DNA from: Bacillus_BE sp042263505
GTDB taxonomy: Bacteria > Bacillota > Bacilli > Bacillales > Cytobacillaceae
NCBI RefSeq assembly: GCF_042263505.1
Contig: NZ_JBHKFI010000001.1
Coordinates: 1-64,000 of the forward strand
DNA length: 64,000 bases
Direction of reading: 5' to 3'
Position numbers and translations under genes: made by a program. This document shows positions 32,264-41,416 of the stretch, in pieces. Under the pieces are notes generated by a model. That model was given only the letters and a program-made list of their open reading frames with translations, was not told where the DNA came from and made no database searches. The first letter of the stretch is position 1. Each line of letters starts with the position of its first letter.

Positions 32264-35248
32264 ATGAAAATTTTAGAAATACATATCTATGGCTATGGAA
32301 AGCTAGAGAATTTTGTCATAAAAGAGATGAAAGATTTACAAACGATTTATGGTGAAAATGAAGCAGGAAAATCAACCATTATGATGTTTATTCATAGTAT
32401 TCTCTTTGGCTTTCCAACGAAGCAGCAATCAGAGCTAAGATATGAACCGAAAAACGGCGCGGCATATGGTGGAAAGCTGGTGTTGCTTTTTCCTGAAAAG
32501 GGACAAGTGGTTGTAGAAAGAGTGAAGGGGAAAGCAACTGGTGACGTCCATGTAAGCTTAGAGGACGGTACTTTCGGGGGAGAAGAGCTTCTAAAAGAGC
32601 TACTATTACATATGGACAAGAGCCTATATCAGTCGATTTTCTCCTTCAATCTAAATGGTTTGCAAAATGTTCATCTTCTCAAAAATGAAGAATTAGGACG
32701 ATTTTTATTTTCTGCAGGAACATTGGGCTCTGAAAAATTAATGGCAGTAGAAGGAATGCTCCAAAAGAATCTAGATAATTATTTTAAACCCAATGGCAAA
32801 AAGCCGCTGTTAAATGAAAAGCTCAGGGAATTGAAAGCGGCTCAAGTTGAGCTCCAACAAGCAGGAGAGCAAAATGCAGATTATTTAGGGTTGATTCAGG
32901 AAAAAGAAGCACTTCAAGGCAAAATAGAGAAGTTAAAGGTAGAAACCCGTAATCAGCAATTAGAACTTCAGAAGTTTCAAAATTGGGAAGGGCTTCTTCC
33001 ACTATTAAAAGAAGAACAAGCTTTACAGGAAGAAATGAGTTTGCTTGAAGACTTGCCATTTCCGATTGATGGCATTAGTCGCCTGAATCAGCTTGAACAA
33101 CTGATTAAACCATATGAGGGACAAGTAAAGGGGATTAATGAGAGAATTAAATCTCTAGAGGGGCAGCTAAAGGAATTAAAACCAAATGAGAAAATCCTAC
33201 AGCATGAGGCGGAGATTAGCTCTTTTATTGAAAAAATGCCTTTAATGGGACAATTAAAACAAGAGGAAGAAAAACTTCAAGAAGAGAAGAATCATATGGA
33301 AAAGGAGATTGCTGTTATTAAAGAGAATCTTCACACAGCAATGGATGATGAAGCTCTATTATTATGCAATACAGGAATCTCAATGAAAGAACAAATAGAA
33401 ACTGCGGAAAAAGAGTATTCAAGATTGGTGGATAAAAAGGTCGAATTGGATGAAAGATTTGAGACAGAAAAGACGCGATTAGAGGATATCGAGCAAAAGG
33501 TTGCCGCATTGGAGCAAAGACTTTTACCAATTACGAAAAAACAAGATTTAGAAAATCAATTAAAGAAGAATTCAAATCAAGAAAAGCTTCAAATCGAGTT
33601 AACCAATATTCAAGATAAAATGGATTTTTTGGACCAAACAAAGAAAAAGCAAAAACAGCAAAAGAAGAAAAATCAGATGATTCTTACCATCCTTGTCCTT
33701 TTGAGTGTCATCGCTGTTATTAGGGGAATCATGAGCAGTCAGCTCATGATAGCAGCTGGAGGTGCTGTAGTAGTCATAATGCTTCTTTTCTTGCTGCTTA
33801 ATCGTAGTCAATCAGACAAGGAAATGGAGCTAGAAAATCGAAAATTAAAAGAAAAGGAAAAAGATATTTCCGTTCAATTAAAGGATAAGGGAACAGAAGT
33901 GCTTGAGGCAATCGGAAAAACTTTAAAGGAAGATGCAGATTTAAGAAGACAATCCCAATTATGGTCAATGAAAAGGGAAGATCAAGAAATTCAGTATGAA
34001 AAGCTGATACAAGCATTTGATGAATGGGAGCACAGAACGAAACGATTGGAAAATCAATTGATTGACCTGAGAGAAGGGCTAGGTTTACCTAAGGAGATTA
34101 CTTACAAGCATATTCCAAAGGCCTTTATGCTTTTGGAAAATTGGAAGCAGTATGTAAGAGATAAACAGAATATCGACCGACAATTATTGTTGATAAAGAA
34201 AGATATGGAATCGATAAGTCAGGAAATTAGAAAATGGGGAAATTTATTTTTAAAAAATAGGGAGACCCTTCCACTTCAGGAAGTAGCCATTCATTTAAAG
34301 AATAGTTTAAGAAAAGAAAATGAAAAAAATATCTTGTTTAAAGAAAATAAGGCAAAATTGATTGAATGGCATGAGGAATTGGATAAATTAACGGTTGAAC
34401 TCGATTACTTGCAGGATGAAAAGAAAAAGCTATTTCAATTTGCAAAGGTGGAGAATGAGGAGACTTTTCGCGAGAGAGGAAAAATGGCGGAAAAACAGGG
34501 AAGTCTTTTTCGACGGTTAGATGAAATAAATCAACAATTTGTCCTAGCCAATATTGACACCGATGAAAAGAAGCAGATAATGGCAATCAATCATATTGAA
34601 AGTCTTCTAAATGATCAGAGCAGAACCATCGAAGAAACAGAACAACAGCTTCAAGGGCTTCATGAAAAATTAGCTGATATCAAACATAAGGTAAAGCAGT
34701 TAGAGGATGGAGGGATGTATACAGATTTGCTTCATCACTATAAGCAATTGAACTATCAATTTTCGGAGGAAGCGAAAAATTGGGCGCGATATGCGATTGC
34801 GAAGGACATCCTCTCAAAGACGATTGAAAAATATAAAGAAGAACGTCTACCAAGAATGCTGAAAAAGGCGGAGGAATATCTCTCCTATTTAACCAATCAT
34901 CAATATGTGCGAATCCATGCTCAAAATGTGGGAAGCGGACTATTGATTGAACGAAGAGATCATACCCTTTTTGAGGCGAATGAATTAAGCCAGGCCACAT
35001 CAGAGCAGGTCTATGTCGCCTTGAGGCTCGCACTAGCGACAACGCTTTATGATAAATATCAGTTTCCTATTGTTATTGATGACAGCTTTGTCAATTTTGA
35101 TCATGAACGAACTGAAAAGGTTATTCGTTTGCTGCAATCAATAAGAGACCATCAAATATTGTTTTTTACTTGTCACAAACATCTTCTTTCTTATTTCAAA
35201 GAGGAAGAAATCCTGCATTTAAAGGAATCTATTATTCAAGCGTTCTAA
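32264..35248 (+). CDS. yhaN: YhaN, SbcC/Rad50-like coiled-coil ATPase with a membrane hairpin
   Basis: A 994-aa protein. N-terminal Walker A GENEAGKST (about residue 29), long coiled coils at about 160-460 and 530-880, and the C-terminal lobe with ELSQATSEQVYVALRLALA (signature) and PIVIDDSFVNFD (Walker B). Unlike SbcC there is no CxxC zinc hook. Instead, residues about 470-513 hold two strongly hydrophobic segments (LTILVLLSVIAVI and IAAGGAVVVIMLLFLLL), so the coil tip may sit in the membrane. ATG 32264 follows AAGGTGG. Confidence 0.9.
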   Translation: MKILEIHIYGYGKLENFVIKEMKDLQTIYGENEAGKSTIMMFIHSILFGFPTKQQSELRYEPKNGAAYGGKLVLLFPEKGQVVVERVKGKATGDVHVSLEDGTFGGEELLKELLLHMDKSLYQSIFSFNLNGLQNVHLLKNEELGRFLFSAGTLGSEKLMAVEGMLQKNLDNYFKPNGKKPLLNEKLRELKAAQVELQQAGEQNADYLGLIQEKEALQGKIEKLKVETRNQQLELQKFQNWEGLLPLLKEEQALQEEMSLLEDLPFPIDGISRLNQLEQLIKPYEGQVKGINERIKSLEGQLKELKPNEKILQHEAEISSFIEKMPLMGQLKQEEEKLQEEKNHMEKEIAVIKENLHTAMDDEALLLCNTGISMKEQIETAEKEYSRLVDKKVELDERFETEKTRLEDIEQKVAALEQRLLPITKKQDLENQLKKNSNQEKLQIELTNIQDKMDFLDQTKKKQKQQKKKNQMILTILVLLSVIAVIRGIMSSQLMIAAGGAVVVIMLLFLLLNRSQSDKEMELENRKLKEKEKDISVQLKDKGTEVLEAIGKTLKEDADLRRQSQLWSMKREDQEIQYEKLIQAFDEWEHRTKRLENQLIDLREGLGLPKEITYKHIPKAFMLLENWKQYVRDKQNIDRQLLLIKKDMESISQEIRKWGNLFLKNRETLPLQEVAIHLKNSLRKENEKNILFKENKAKLIEWHEELDKLTVELDYLQDEKKKLFQFAKVENEETFRERGKMAEKQGSLFRRLDEINQQFVLANIDTDEKKQIMAINHIESLLNDQSRTIEETEQQLQGLHEKLADIKHKVKQLEDGGMYTDLLHHYKQLNYQFSEEAKNWARYAIAKDILSKTIEKYKEERLPRMLKKAEEYLSYLTNHQYVRIHAQNVGSGLLIERRDHTLFEANELSQATSEQVYVALRLALATTLYDKYQFPIVIDDSFVNFDHERTEKVIRLLQSIRDHQILFFTCHKHLLSYFKEEEILHLKESIIQAF

Positions 35249-35359
35249 ACAAGATGAGGAAATTGGAAGGGCTAATTTCTATTTGGAAATGCTTGTAGTC
35301 TTCTATTTACAGATTAGGAATATGATATACTCTCTTTATGGGAAGGAGTGTCGGGAAAA

Positions 35360-36301
35360 ATGAAAATGCTACTTCAGCACGAAGTTGGGGATGCGATTGA
35401 ACAATTCTTATTAATTAAAAGCTCAACAAAAGGGACAGCAAGCAATGGGAAACCATTTTTATCGCTTATTTTGCAGGATCAAAGTGGAGAGATTGAAGCG
35501 AAGCTTTGGGACGTTTCTGATGAAGATGAGAAAACGTATGCCGCGCAAAAAATTGTTAAGATTCAAGGAGAAATTCAAAATTACCGTGGACGCAATCAGC
35601 TAAAGATTCGTCAAATACGTCCGGCAGTTCCTGATGATCGTGTAAAGCTGTCAGATTTTTTACAAACAGCACCCATCGGTATCGATGAAATGACTGGGAA
35701 AATTACACAATACATTTTTGATATGAAGAATCCGAGTATTCAAAGAATTACCCGGCATTTATTAAAAAAATATGAAAAGGCATTTTTTGAATATCCAGCA
35801 GCGACGAAGAATCACCATGAATTTGTCTCAGGATTATCGTTTCATGTTGTGAGTATGTTAGATTTGGCTAAAGCCATTGCTAATCTTTATCCAAGTCTTG
35901 ATCAAGATTTATTATATGCTGGTGTCATCCTGCATGATCTAGGAAAGGTGATGGAGCTATCTGGCCCAATTTCTACAACCTATACAGTAGAAGGGAACTT
36001 GCTTGGCCATATCTCAATTATGGTGAACGAGATTGGAAAGGCAGCCGATGAGCTTAATATTTCTGGTGAAGAGATATTAGTATTACAGCATTTAGTGTTA
36101 AGTCACCATGGTAAGGCGGAGTGGGGCAGTCCAAAGCCTCCTATGATTAAAGAGGCTGAAATCCTTCATTATATTGATAATATTGATGCTAAAATGAACA
36201 TGTTAGATCGTGCACTTGAAAGAGTGAAGCCAGGTGAATTTTCTGATCGAATTTTTGCTCTGGATAACCGTTCCTTCTATAAACCTACTTTTCATAAATA
36301 A
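35360..36301 (+). CDS. yhaM: 3'-5' exoribonuclease YhaM
   Basis: A 313-aa protein with an OB-fold nucleic-acid domain (residues 1-90, IEAKLWDVSDEDEKTYAAQKIVKI) and an HD domain with H...HDLGK and HH pairs (HHEFVSGLSFHV, ILHDLGKVME, LSHHGKAEWG). It degrades RNA and single-stranded DNA from the 3' end with Mn or Co. The start is ATG 35360, 11 bases after GGAAGGAG. Confidence 0.93.
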   Translation: MKMLLQHEVGDAIEQFLLIKSSTKGTASNGKPFLSLILQDQSGEIEAKLWDVSDEDEKTYAAQKIVKIQGEIQNYRGRNQLKIRQIRPAVPDDRVKLSDFLQTAPIGIDEMTGKITQYIFDMKNPSIQRITRHLLKKYEKAFFEYPAATKNHHEFVSGLSFHVVSMLDLAKAIANLYPSLDQDLLYAGVILHDLGKVMELSGPISTTYTVEGNLLGHISIMVNEIGKAADELNISGEEILVLQHLVLSHHGKAEWGSPKPPMIKEAEILHYIDNIDAKMNMLDRALERVKPGEFSDRIFALDNRSFYKPTFHK

Positions 36302-36305
36302 TCTT

Positions 36306-36345
36306 CAAGGGCTGAATCGGGATACGGATTCAGCCCTTGTTTTTT
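36306..36345 (+). terminator. Terminator of yhaM
   Basis: CAAGGGCTGAATC pairs with GGATTCAGCCCTTG, followed by six T. Confidence 0.92.
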
Positions 36346-36442
36346 GAAGAAATAGAAGTTTCATCATACATATATCGATGGTAGCTGCATATTCTTATAT
36401 AAAGTAATAGGACATCTTTTTCAAAATAGGGAGGATATGAAC

Positions 36443-36622
36443 ATGGCGATGCCAATTTGGGTTTATTTCATTGTAGCTGGTATTATTATTAGTGCACTGA
36501 TGGCATTTAGAACAGGAAAGACAGAGAGAAAGCAGGAAATGGAGAGCATTGAGTTAGAAGGAAAGGTCTATATGGATCGAATTGAAAAGGAACGGAAGGT
36601 AAAAGATCAAGCAGAAGCATAA
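36443..36622 (+). CDS. yhaL: Sporulation-linked small membrane protein YhaL
   Basis: A 59-aa protein: one membrane helix (residues 4-22, PIWVYFIVAGIIISALMAF) and a charged cytosolic tail. ATG 36443 has GGGAGG at proper distance, ATG 36437 is too close. It lies between yhaM and prsA as in B. subtilis. The molecular role is unknown. Confidence 0.8.
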   Translation: MAMPIWVYFIVAGIIISALMAFRTGKTERKQEMESIELEGKVYMDRIEKERKVKDQAEA

Positions 36623-36658
36623 AAAACGGATCCGCTAATGGGATCCGTTTTTTTTTTG
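36621..36658. terminator. Bidirectional terminator
   Basis: AAAAACGGATCC pairs with GGATCCGTTTTT around GCTAATG, with T and A runs on the two sides. It serves yhaL and prsA, which converge. Confidence 0.92.
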
Positions 36659-36683
36659 AAAAGGGAAGTGAAGTATCTTCGCC

Positions 36684-37547
36684 TTATTTTGCTGATGCCG
36701 TGCTATCACTGAAAATATCTTTTAGATCTTTATCTTTTACTTCAATGTCAGCATCCTTTAATTCTCGTTTTAATGCTTTTTGAACAGTATCATTATCAAG
36801 TTTAGATAATTTAACTTCTTCCTCAATTTGCTTCTTCATATCATTAAATGATTTCTTCTCTTTTTTATCTGTCACTTGAATAATATGGTATCCATTTTGT
36901 GATTTCACAGGCTTGCTGATTTCATTAATATCTAATGCATAAGCTGCTTTTTCAAATTCAGCAACCATAGTACCTGTACCGAACCATCCTAAATCCCCGC
37001 CTTTTTCTGCAGAGGCTGTATCAGTAGAGTATTTTTTCGCTAAATCTTCAAATTTTTGTCCAGCTTTAAGTTTTTCTTCGATTTGGTCAGCAGTCTTTTT
37101 ATCTGCGACTAAAATATGTCTAGCCTTAATTTCTGGTTTGTAGTTTTTATAATAATCTTGTAATTCTTTATCTGTAACTTTAACATCTTTCATTGCTGCT
37201 TTTTGGATTAACATTTCATTCTTGAAAACTTTTTTCAATTCTTTTTCATCTTTAATATTGTTTTGTTGGAGAACAAGGTTAAAGCTATCTCCATATTGGT
37301 CCTTCAATTCTTGAACTTTAGCATCAAGCTCTTTATCAGTCACTTTATACTTATCAGACAAAACCTTATTATAGACAAGTTCTTGTAATGTAGCTTCACC
37401 GTACTTGTCCTTCATTGCGTCATATAGCTCGTCCTTCGTAATGTCCCCTGATTTTGATTTAACAATTGTTTCAGAGCCGCCATTGTTACAAGCAGCTAAA
37501 GCAATTACCCCAGCAGCTAAAGTCAGGGATAGTATCCATTTTTTCAT
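36684..37547 (-). CDS. prsA: Foldase lipoprotein PrsA
   Basis: A 287-aa extracellular lipoprotein that helps exported proteins fold. A lipoprotein signal peptide ends in LAAC (Cys20). The parvulin-type PPIase domain spans about 135-230 (KARHILVADKKTADQ, GGDLGWFGTGTMV, NGYHIIQV), flanked by N- and C-terminal chaperone helices. ATG 37547 follows AGGAGTGTTA. It is monocistronic. Confidence 0.96.
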   Translation of the reverse strand: MKKWILSLTLAAGVIALAACNNGGSETIVKSKSGDITKDELYDAMKDKYGEATLQELVYNKVLSDKYKVTDKELDAKVQELKDQYGDSFNLVLQQNNIKDEKELKKVFKNEMLIQKAAMKDVKVTDKELQDYYKNYKPEIKARHILVADKKTADQIEEKLKAGQKFEDLAKKYSTDTASAEKGGDLGWFGTGTMVAEFEKAAYALDINEISKPVKSQNGYHIIQVTDKKEKKSFNDMKKQIEEEVKLSKLDNDTVQKALKRELKDADIEVKDKDLKDIFSDSTASAK

Positions 37548-37810
37548 CCATTAACACTCCTAGATCAATTTTCTAAAGTATTCATCCACAACCATAACTA
37601 TACCATATAATGACTTATAAACAAAAATAATATCCATTTTATGATTTTTAAAAATTTTGAAAATAAGGACTGTACCATAGAACTTAATCCTGAATCCCTC
37701 CTTTTCATTTCAAGAAGGGATCAATTTGGGAATGATCAGGATAGTTGCCCATTCCAAATCAGTACAAATAACATAGTATAGATTAGCAACTCATGAAAGG
37801 AGGTGTTATC

Positions 37811-37894
37811 ATGGGTGCAGGATATGGGGCAGGTTTTGCGCTAATCGTTGTACTGTTTATTTTATTAATCATTGTTGGAGCTGCTTGGCTCTAA
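37811..37894 (+). CDS. YjcZ-family tiny membrane protein, 27 aa
   Basis: ATG 37811 follows AAAGGAGGTG. The peptide is MGAGYGAGFALIVVLFILLI-type: a Gly-rich start and one membrane helix ending GAAWL. This matches the sporulation-associated YjcZ/YhzD tiny TM family of Bacillus. Repeat copy 2 begins 36 bases later. Confidence 0.8.
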   Translation: MGAGYGAGFALIVVLFILLIIVGAAWL

Positions 37895-37930
37895 TGGTTA
37901 CACGGTTACCAGTAAGGAATTAGCATGGTG

Positions 37931-38257
37931 ATAAAGTGAAACTTCCATCAGTGGGGGTTTTCGACGCACAGGACGTGAAGTGTGCAGACGTAGCGATTGA
38001 CGTCGCGCTTTTAGTCTGCCATTCATCCCCCACTGATGGTTAGTCACGCAAAGCCTGATTGATTTTTCTAAGGGCTGAAGCCCAAAGAAAAATCTTATTT
38101 CACTTATCACGCTCATAACGCCACGTCCTGTGGCTTCGCCTGACTAGGACCTTAATCCCTCGTCGGACCTTTACGGACAGTTGATCTCCCACTTATCTTC
38201 TTCGTATTCTCAGAATCTTGAAGTGGGAGTCAAAATGTCCGTTAAGAGTGGGATAAA
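37931..38257 (+). repeat. 327-bp structured repeat, copy 2
   Basis: Same orientation as copy 1. It has the same ends and all the stems; here the hairpin GCCAC-GTCCT-GTGGC is perfect (38112-38126). It differs from copy 3 at only a handful of positions, which implies recent spread or gene conversion. A terminator follows within 40 bases. Confidence 0.95.
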
Positions 38258-38291
38258 CTTACGCAACCTTTTAGTTAGTGAAAACAAAAAG

Positions 38292-38325
38292 AAGCGGAGA
38301 GAATCAGCATCTCTCCGCTTTTTTC
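38292..38325. terminator. Bidirectional terminator
   Basis: AAGCGGAGAG pairs with CTCTCCGCTT across AATCAGCAT, with T runs on both strands. Confidence 0.9.
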
Positions 38326-38352
38326 AGCCTATTGATAAAAGCTTAATCTTAA

Positions 38353-38535
38353 TTAAGTGAATAAAATTTCAAAATAGGAAGAAACCAATAAAATCGTGAC
38401 TAAAATGTTAATGGTTCGAAACACTTTAGGTTGTTTTTCATCGGGAATTTCCTTTTGCAGACAAAGGGTATTTGTCAATGAATTAATTTGATACAAAATG
38501 AAAAAAGATACCATAATAAAAAATATGGAGATCAT
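38353..38535 (-). CDS. Small membrane protein, 60 aa
   Basis: ATG 38535 follows AAAGGAGG. It has two membrane helices (residues 1-20 and 41-58) around a charged loop (KEIPDEKQPKVFRT). The family is not recognised. It lies upstream of a bidirectional terminator and shares direction with the DUF3267 gene. Confidence 0.65.
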   Translation of the reverse strand: MISIFFIMVSFFILYQINSLTNTLCLQKEIPDEKQPKVFRTINILVTILLVSSYFEILFT

Positions 38536-38665
38536 CAGCGAATCCCTCCTTTAAATACTTGTTAAATATTACTGGAAGTTTTTGCTAGGATAATTGTCAT
38601 TACTCTAGCAAGAAAATACATAAAGCGTTAGTTCATTTTAATAACGTTTCAGACGGAGATACTAA

Positions 38666-39223
38666 TCAATATGATGTATAGTTAGAACGTAACACTAATA
38701 TTTCAATCCCATCTTTGCTTTCTTCAATGAAGGAATCCTTTGGTGCAAACAGGATATTTTTGACACGAATAAAATCGGGAGCACAAATTCCCACATGAAA
38801 CGCTATTAAGATGGTAAAATAATGGACATAGTGTGGAAATAAGTAGCACGCTACCACGAAAAAAAGAGTTATAACGAAAAAAGGAATCGTTAATGTCAGT
38901 AAAAATAGATTTTTTGAAATGGGTTCATTTATTCTAACCATGATTGTTGGTAAATAATATTTGTTGATCCCCATCTTTTTCACAACCTTATTACCTAAAT
39001 GGGCAAGAGGAAGGTAGTGTAAAAGCTTATGAATTGGGTACAAGAGCAGTAATCCTAGTACAAAAAAAATAAAATAGTGATTATCATGTTTATAAGAAAC
39101 AAAGAAGTAAGTACTTGGAACATAAAGTAGAATAAAAGTAAAAAACATAGTTAAGGAAGACAATATAAATAGTCTATGTGAACCATATTGCTTTGAAAAG
39201 TTAATCGTCTTCCAGCAATTCAT
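38666..39223 (-). CDS. DUF3267 membrane protein (YhaJ-like position)
   Basis: A 185-aa protein with four membrane helices. HKLLHYLPLAHLG after the second helix resembles the H-x3-H metalloprotease-like motif of the DUF3267 family, with HVGICAPDFIRVKNIL near the fourth helix. ATG 39223 follows GGAGG. B. subtilis yhaJ holds the equivalent place. Substrate and activity unknown. Confidence 0.7.
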   Translation of the reverse strand: MNCWKTINFSKQYGSHRLFILSSLTMFFTFILLYVPSTYFFVSYKHDNHYFIFFVLGLLLLYPIHKLLHYLPLAHLGNKVVKKMGINKYYLPTIMVRINEPISKNLFLLTLTIPFFVITLFFVVACYLFPHYVHYFTILIAFHVGICAPDFIRVKNILFAPKDSFIEESKDGIEILVLRSNYTSY

Positions 39224-39394
39224 AGTATCAGCCTCCATTAGGAGTGTTTAACTCCAAACTCACCTAGATACTTTACGATGAAAAATGTAAAAAATCAATA
39301 GAAACTTCAGGTTCGCAGGAATAAAGAATTTTGAAATCTTTTCAAAGCTCTTTTATTATATGATATTTTCAGTTTTAATTGAATCTTGCAGCTA

Positions 39395-39433
39395 GAAAAA
39401 AGAAATAAAGGCAATCGGCATAAACCGATTGCT
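39395..39433 (-). terminator. Minus-strand terminator, probably for hpr read-through
   Basis: GCAATCGG-CATAAA-CCGATTGC, with a T-rich tail on the minus strand only (CCTTTATTTCTTTTTT). The nearest minus gene upstream is hpr, which would give an mRNA antisense to all of yhaI. The rest of 39224-39546 holds no gene. Confidence 0.6.
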
Positions 39434-39546
39434 CTATACATGACCCATTCATATGAATAAAATGATCATCTTGATATTTGAATGAACATTGAATTACGAT
39501 GAAGGGAAATTCTTTAAACTTAGCCAATCAAAAGGAGGTGCCAATA

Positions 39547-39882
39547 ATGGATGAAAAAGAGTTAATGGAAAAAATGAACAGAATAGAATACCATCAATCA
39601 TTAATAATCGAAATGATTTCTTCGAGTAGAGATGAGTTCTATAAGTTAGTTATTCATCATTCCCTAAATAAACAGGATGTTGACACATTTTATCAAAACT
39701 GTACTAAGCTAAGCATCAAGCTTGAAGAACAAAAAGCGGAAGGATTTGTGCATTTTCAGCCGCTTTTCGCTGAGTTTGTCTCTTTGTTAACTCCTGGACT
39801 TCAAGCAAAAGAAGTGATTAGTGCATGTATCAGACAGCAATTATTTGTTCCATTAATGGTTGAGCTTGAAAAATATTTGTAA
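39547..39882 (+). CDS. yhaI: DUF1878 family protein YhaI
   Basis: A 111-aa helical protein. ATG 39547 follows AAAAGGAGGTG. Its stop is one base from the stop of hpr on the other strand. The family is conserved in Bacillus with unknown function. Confidence 0.82.
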   Translation: MDEKELMEKMNRIEYHQSLIIEMISSSRDEFYKLVIHHSLNKQDVDTFYQNCTKLSIKLEEQKAEGFVHFQPLFAEFVSLLTPGLQAKEVISACIRQQLFVPLMVELEKYL

Positions 39883-39883
39883 T

Positions 39884-40459
39884 TTAAGCAAACTCTTTTT
39901 CAGAATTTATCTTTTTTTCAACTTTTCCTTCAGCATCTTTAAATTCTCCATCAATATTTGAAAAGGATCGCTCAAATATTTCCATGAAATCCTGACCGTA
40001 AATATTTCTTACCACAGTCATGAGCTCGATAAATTCTGGAAATTTCCCATATAAATCTCTTAGAGGTAGAGCTCCTGAAAAGACTGAATTTTGCTCTGGC
40101 TGATAAGTTTCCATTAACTCTAATAAAACGTTTTCACCTTTTTCTGTTATTTTTACATAGGTATTGCGTTTATCGGTTTCTCTTTTTGAAAACTGTAGAA
40201 GTCCCCTTTCTTCTAGCTTCTTGGAAAAGTTAAACGCAGTTGAGACATGCATGACACCAAATTTAGCAACATCGGAAATAGAGGCTCCATTTAGATGGTA
40301 GGCGATCCATAGAATGTGATGCTCGTTTATGTTTAGATCGTAGGGCTTTATCCATTGCTGCCAATCCTTTTCCACTGACTTCCATAAAGCTTTGCTTAAT
40401 TGTGCAATTCTCTGACTAAAAAGCAACGCTTCTTTTAATGAATACTGTTTCTCTGTCAT
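39884..40459 (-). CDS. hpr: Transition-state regulator Hpr (ScoC)
   Basis: A 191-aa MarR-family repressor. The winged HTH lies at about 50-125 (NINEHHILWIAYHLNGASIS, AFNFSKKLEERGLLQFSKRETD). In B. subtilis Hpr represses extracellular proteases, sporulation and peptide transport genes before stationary phase. ATG 40459 is used, since GAAGGTGA lies upstream; TTG 40465 is too close. It converges with yhaI without an intergenic terminator. Confidence 0.93.
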   Translation of the reverse strand: MTEKQYSLKEALLFSQRIAQLSKALWKSVEKDWQQWIKPYDLNINEHHILWIAYHLNGASISDVAKFGVMHVSTAFNFSKKLEERGLLQFSKRETDKRNTYVKITEKGENVLLELMETYQPEQNSVFSGALPLRDLYGKFPEFIELMTVVRNIYGQDFMEIFERSFSNIDGEFKDAEGKVEKKINSEKEFA

Positions 40460-40711
40460 CCCCAAAATTCACCTTCTTTTTATTATCTAATTAACATTAT
40501 GCCAATAAAACAAAAATTAATAAAGATATAAATTTCAAAATTTTTAGAAATTTGATAAATTCTCTTGTCATTTAGTCTAAAATGATGGGTTTAATCGGGG
40601 GTGAAAAAATCTTGCTAACTTTCCGACAATTTTTATAGTATATTACTTTTCTTCTTCGACATGGAAAAATCCTTCTTTCTTCTAAAATAAATATTATTTA
40701 GGAAGGATTAT

Positions 40712-41038
40712 TTTATCCCACTCTTAACGGACATTTTGACTCCCACTTCAAGATTCTGAGAATACGAAGAAGATAAGTGGGAGATCAACTGTCCGTAAAG
40801 GTCCGACGAGGGATTAAGGTCCTAGTCAGGCGAAGCCACAGGACGTGGCGTTATGAGCGTGATAAGTAAAATAAGATTTTTCTTTGGGCTTCAGCCCTTA
40901 GAAAAATCAATCAGGCTTTGCGTGACTAACCATCAGTGGGGGATGAGTGGCAGACTAAAAGCGCGACGTCAATCGCGACGTCTGCACACTTCACGTCCTG
41001 TGCGTCGAAAACCCCCACTGATGGAAGTTTCACTTTAT
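40712..41038 (-). repeat. 327-bp structured repeat, copy 3
   Basis: Inverted relative to copies 1 and 2. It has a clean direct repeat GCGACGTC-AATC-GCGACGTC inside the first stem. Its ends match the other copies (TTTATCCCACTC on the plus strand left, CACTTTAT right). No clear target-site duplication is seen. Confidence 0.95.
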
Positions 41039-41191
41039 GTGAATCTTTTTATTGTTTTGGAAAGCAGACCTAATCATGATTTTTCAGCCAAAAAATGTGG
41101 ACAGGGTTAGTGTTAAAGGGAATTTAATAAGGAAATTACATATGATTTGGACAGAGTGCATAAATATGGATAAGGGAAGGGGGAGAGTGGG

Positions 41192-41383
41192 TTGTCAGGG
41201 ATCATCTTTATTATATTTACACTTAGTGCAGCTTTAATTATTGGAATGCTCTATAATTTCCTTGCTTTACAGAGGTTTCTTGTCTATCCTTCACGGAAGA
41301 TATTAAAAGAAAGAGTAAAGGTGTTAGGAGGAGGGGGAGTTCTTTTTTTTGTGATAGGAATGTTTTTAAAAAGCCTTCAATAA
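41192..41383 (+). CDS. Small membrane protein, 63 aa
   Basis: TTG 41192 follows AAGGGGGAGAG. It has two membrane helices (2-24 and 46-60) and a basic loop (YPSRKILKERVKV). The last codons overlap a bidirectional terminator. The family is not recognised; it sits where B. subtilis has yhaH but does not look like it. Confidence 0.6.
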   Translation: MSGIIFIIFTLSAALIIGMLYNFLALQRFLVYPSRKILKERVKVLGGGGVLFFVIGMFLKSLQ

Positions 41384-41385
41384 AA

Positions 41386-41410
41386 AAAGAACCCCTAAAG
41401 GGTTCTTTCT
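41386..41410. terminator. Bidirectional terminator
   Basis: AAAGAACCC pairs with GGGTTCTTT around CTAAA, with A and T runs outside; it ends the small gene and trpP. Confidence 0.9.
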
Positions 41411-41416
41411 AAATGA

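Noticed and set aside
33318..35042. Several minus-strand frames within yhaN
   Set aside because: Shadows of the plus-strand coding sequence with reversed coiled-coil composition.
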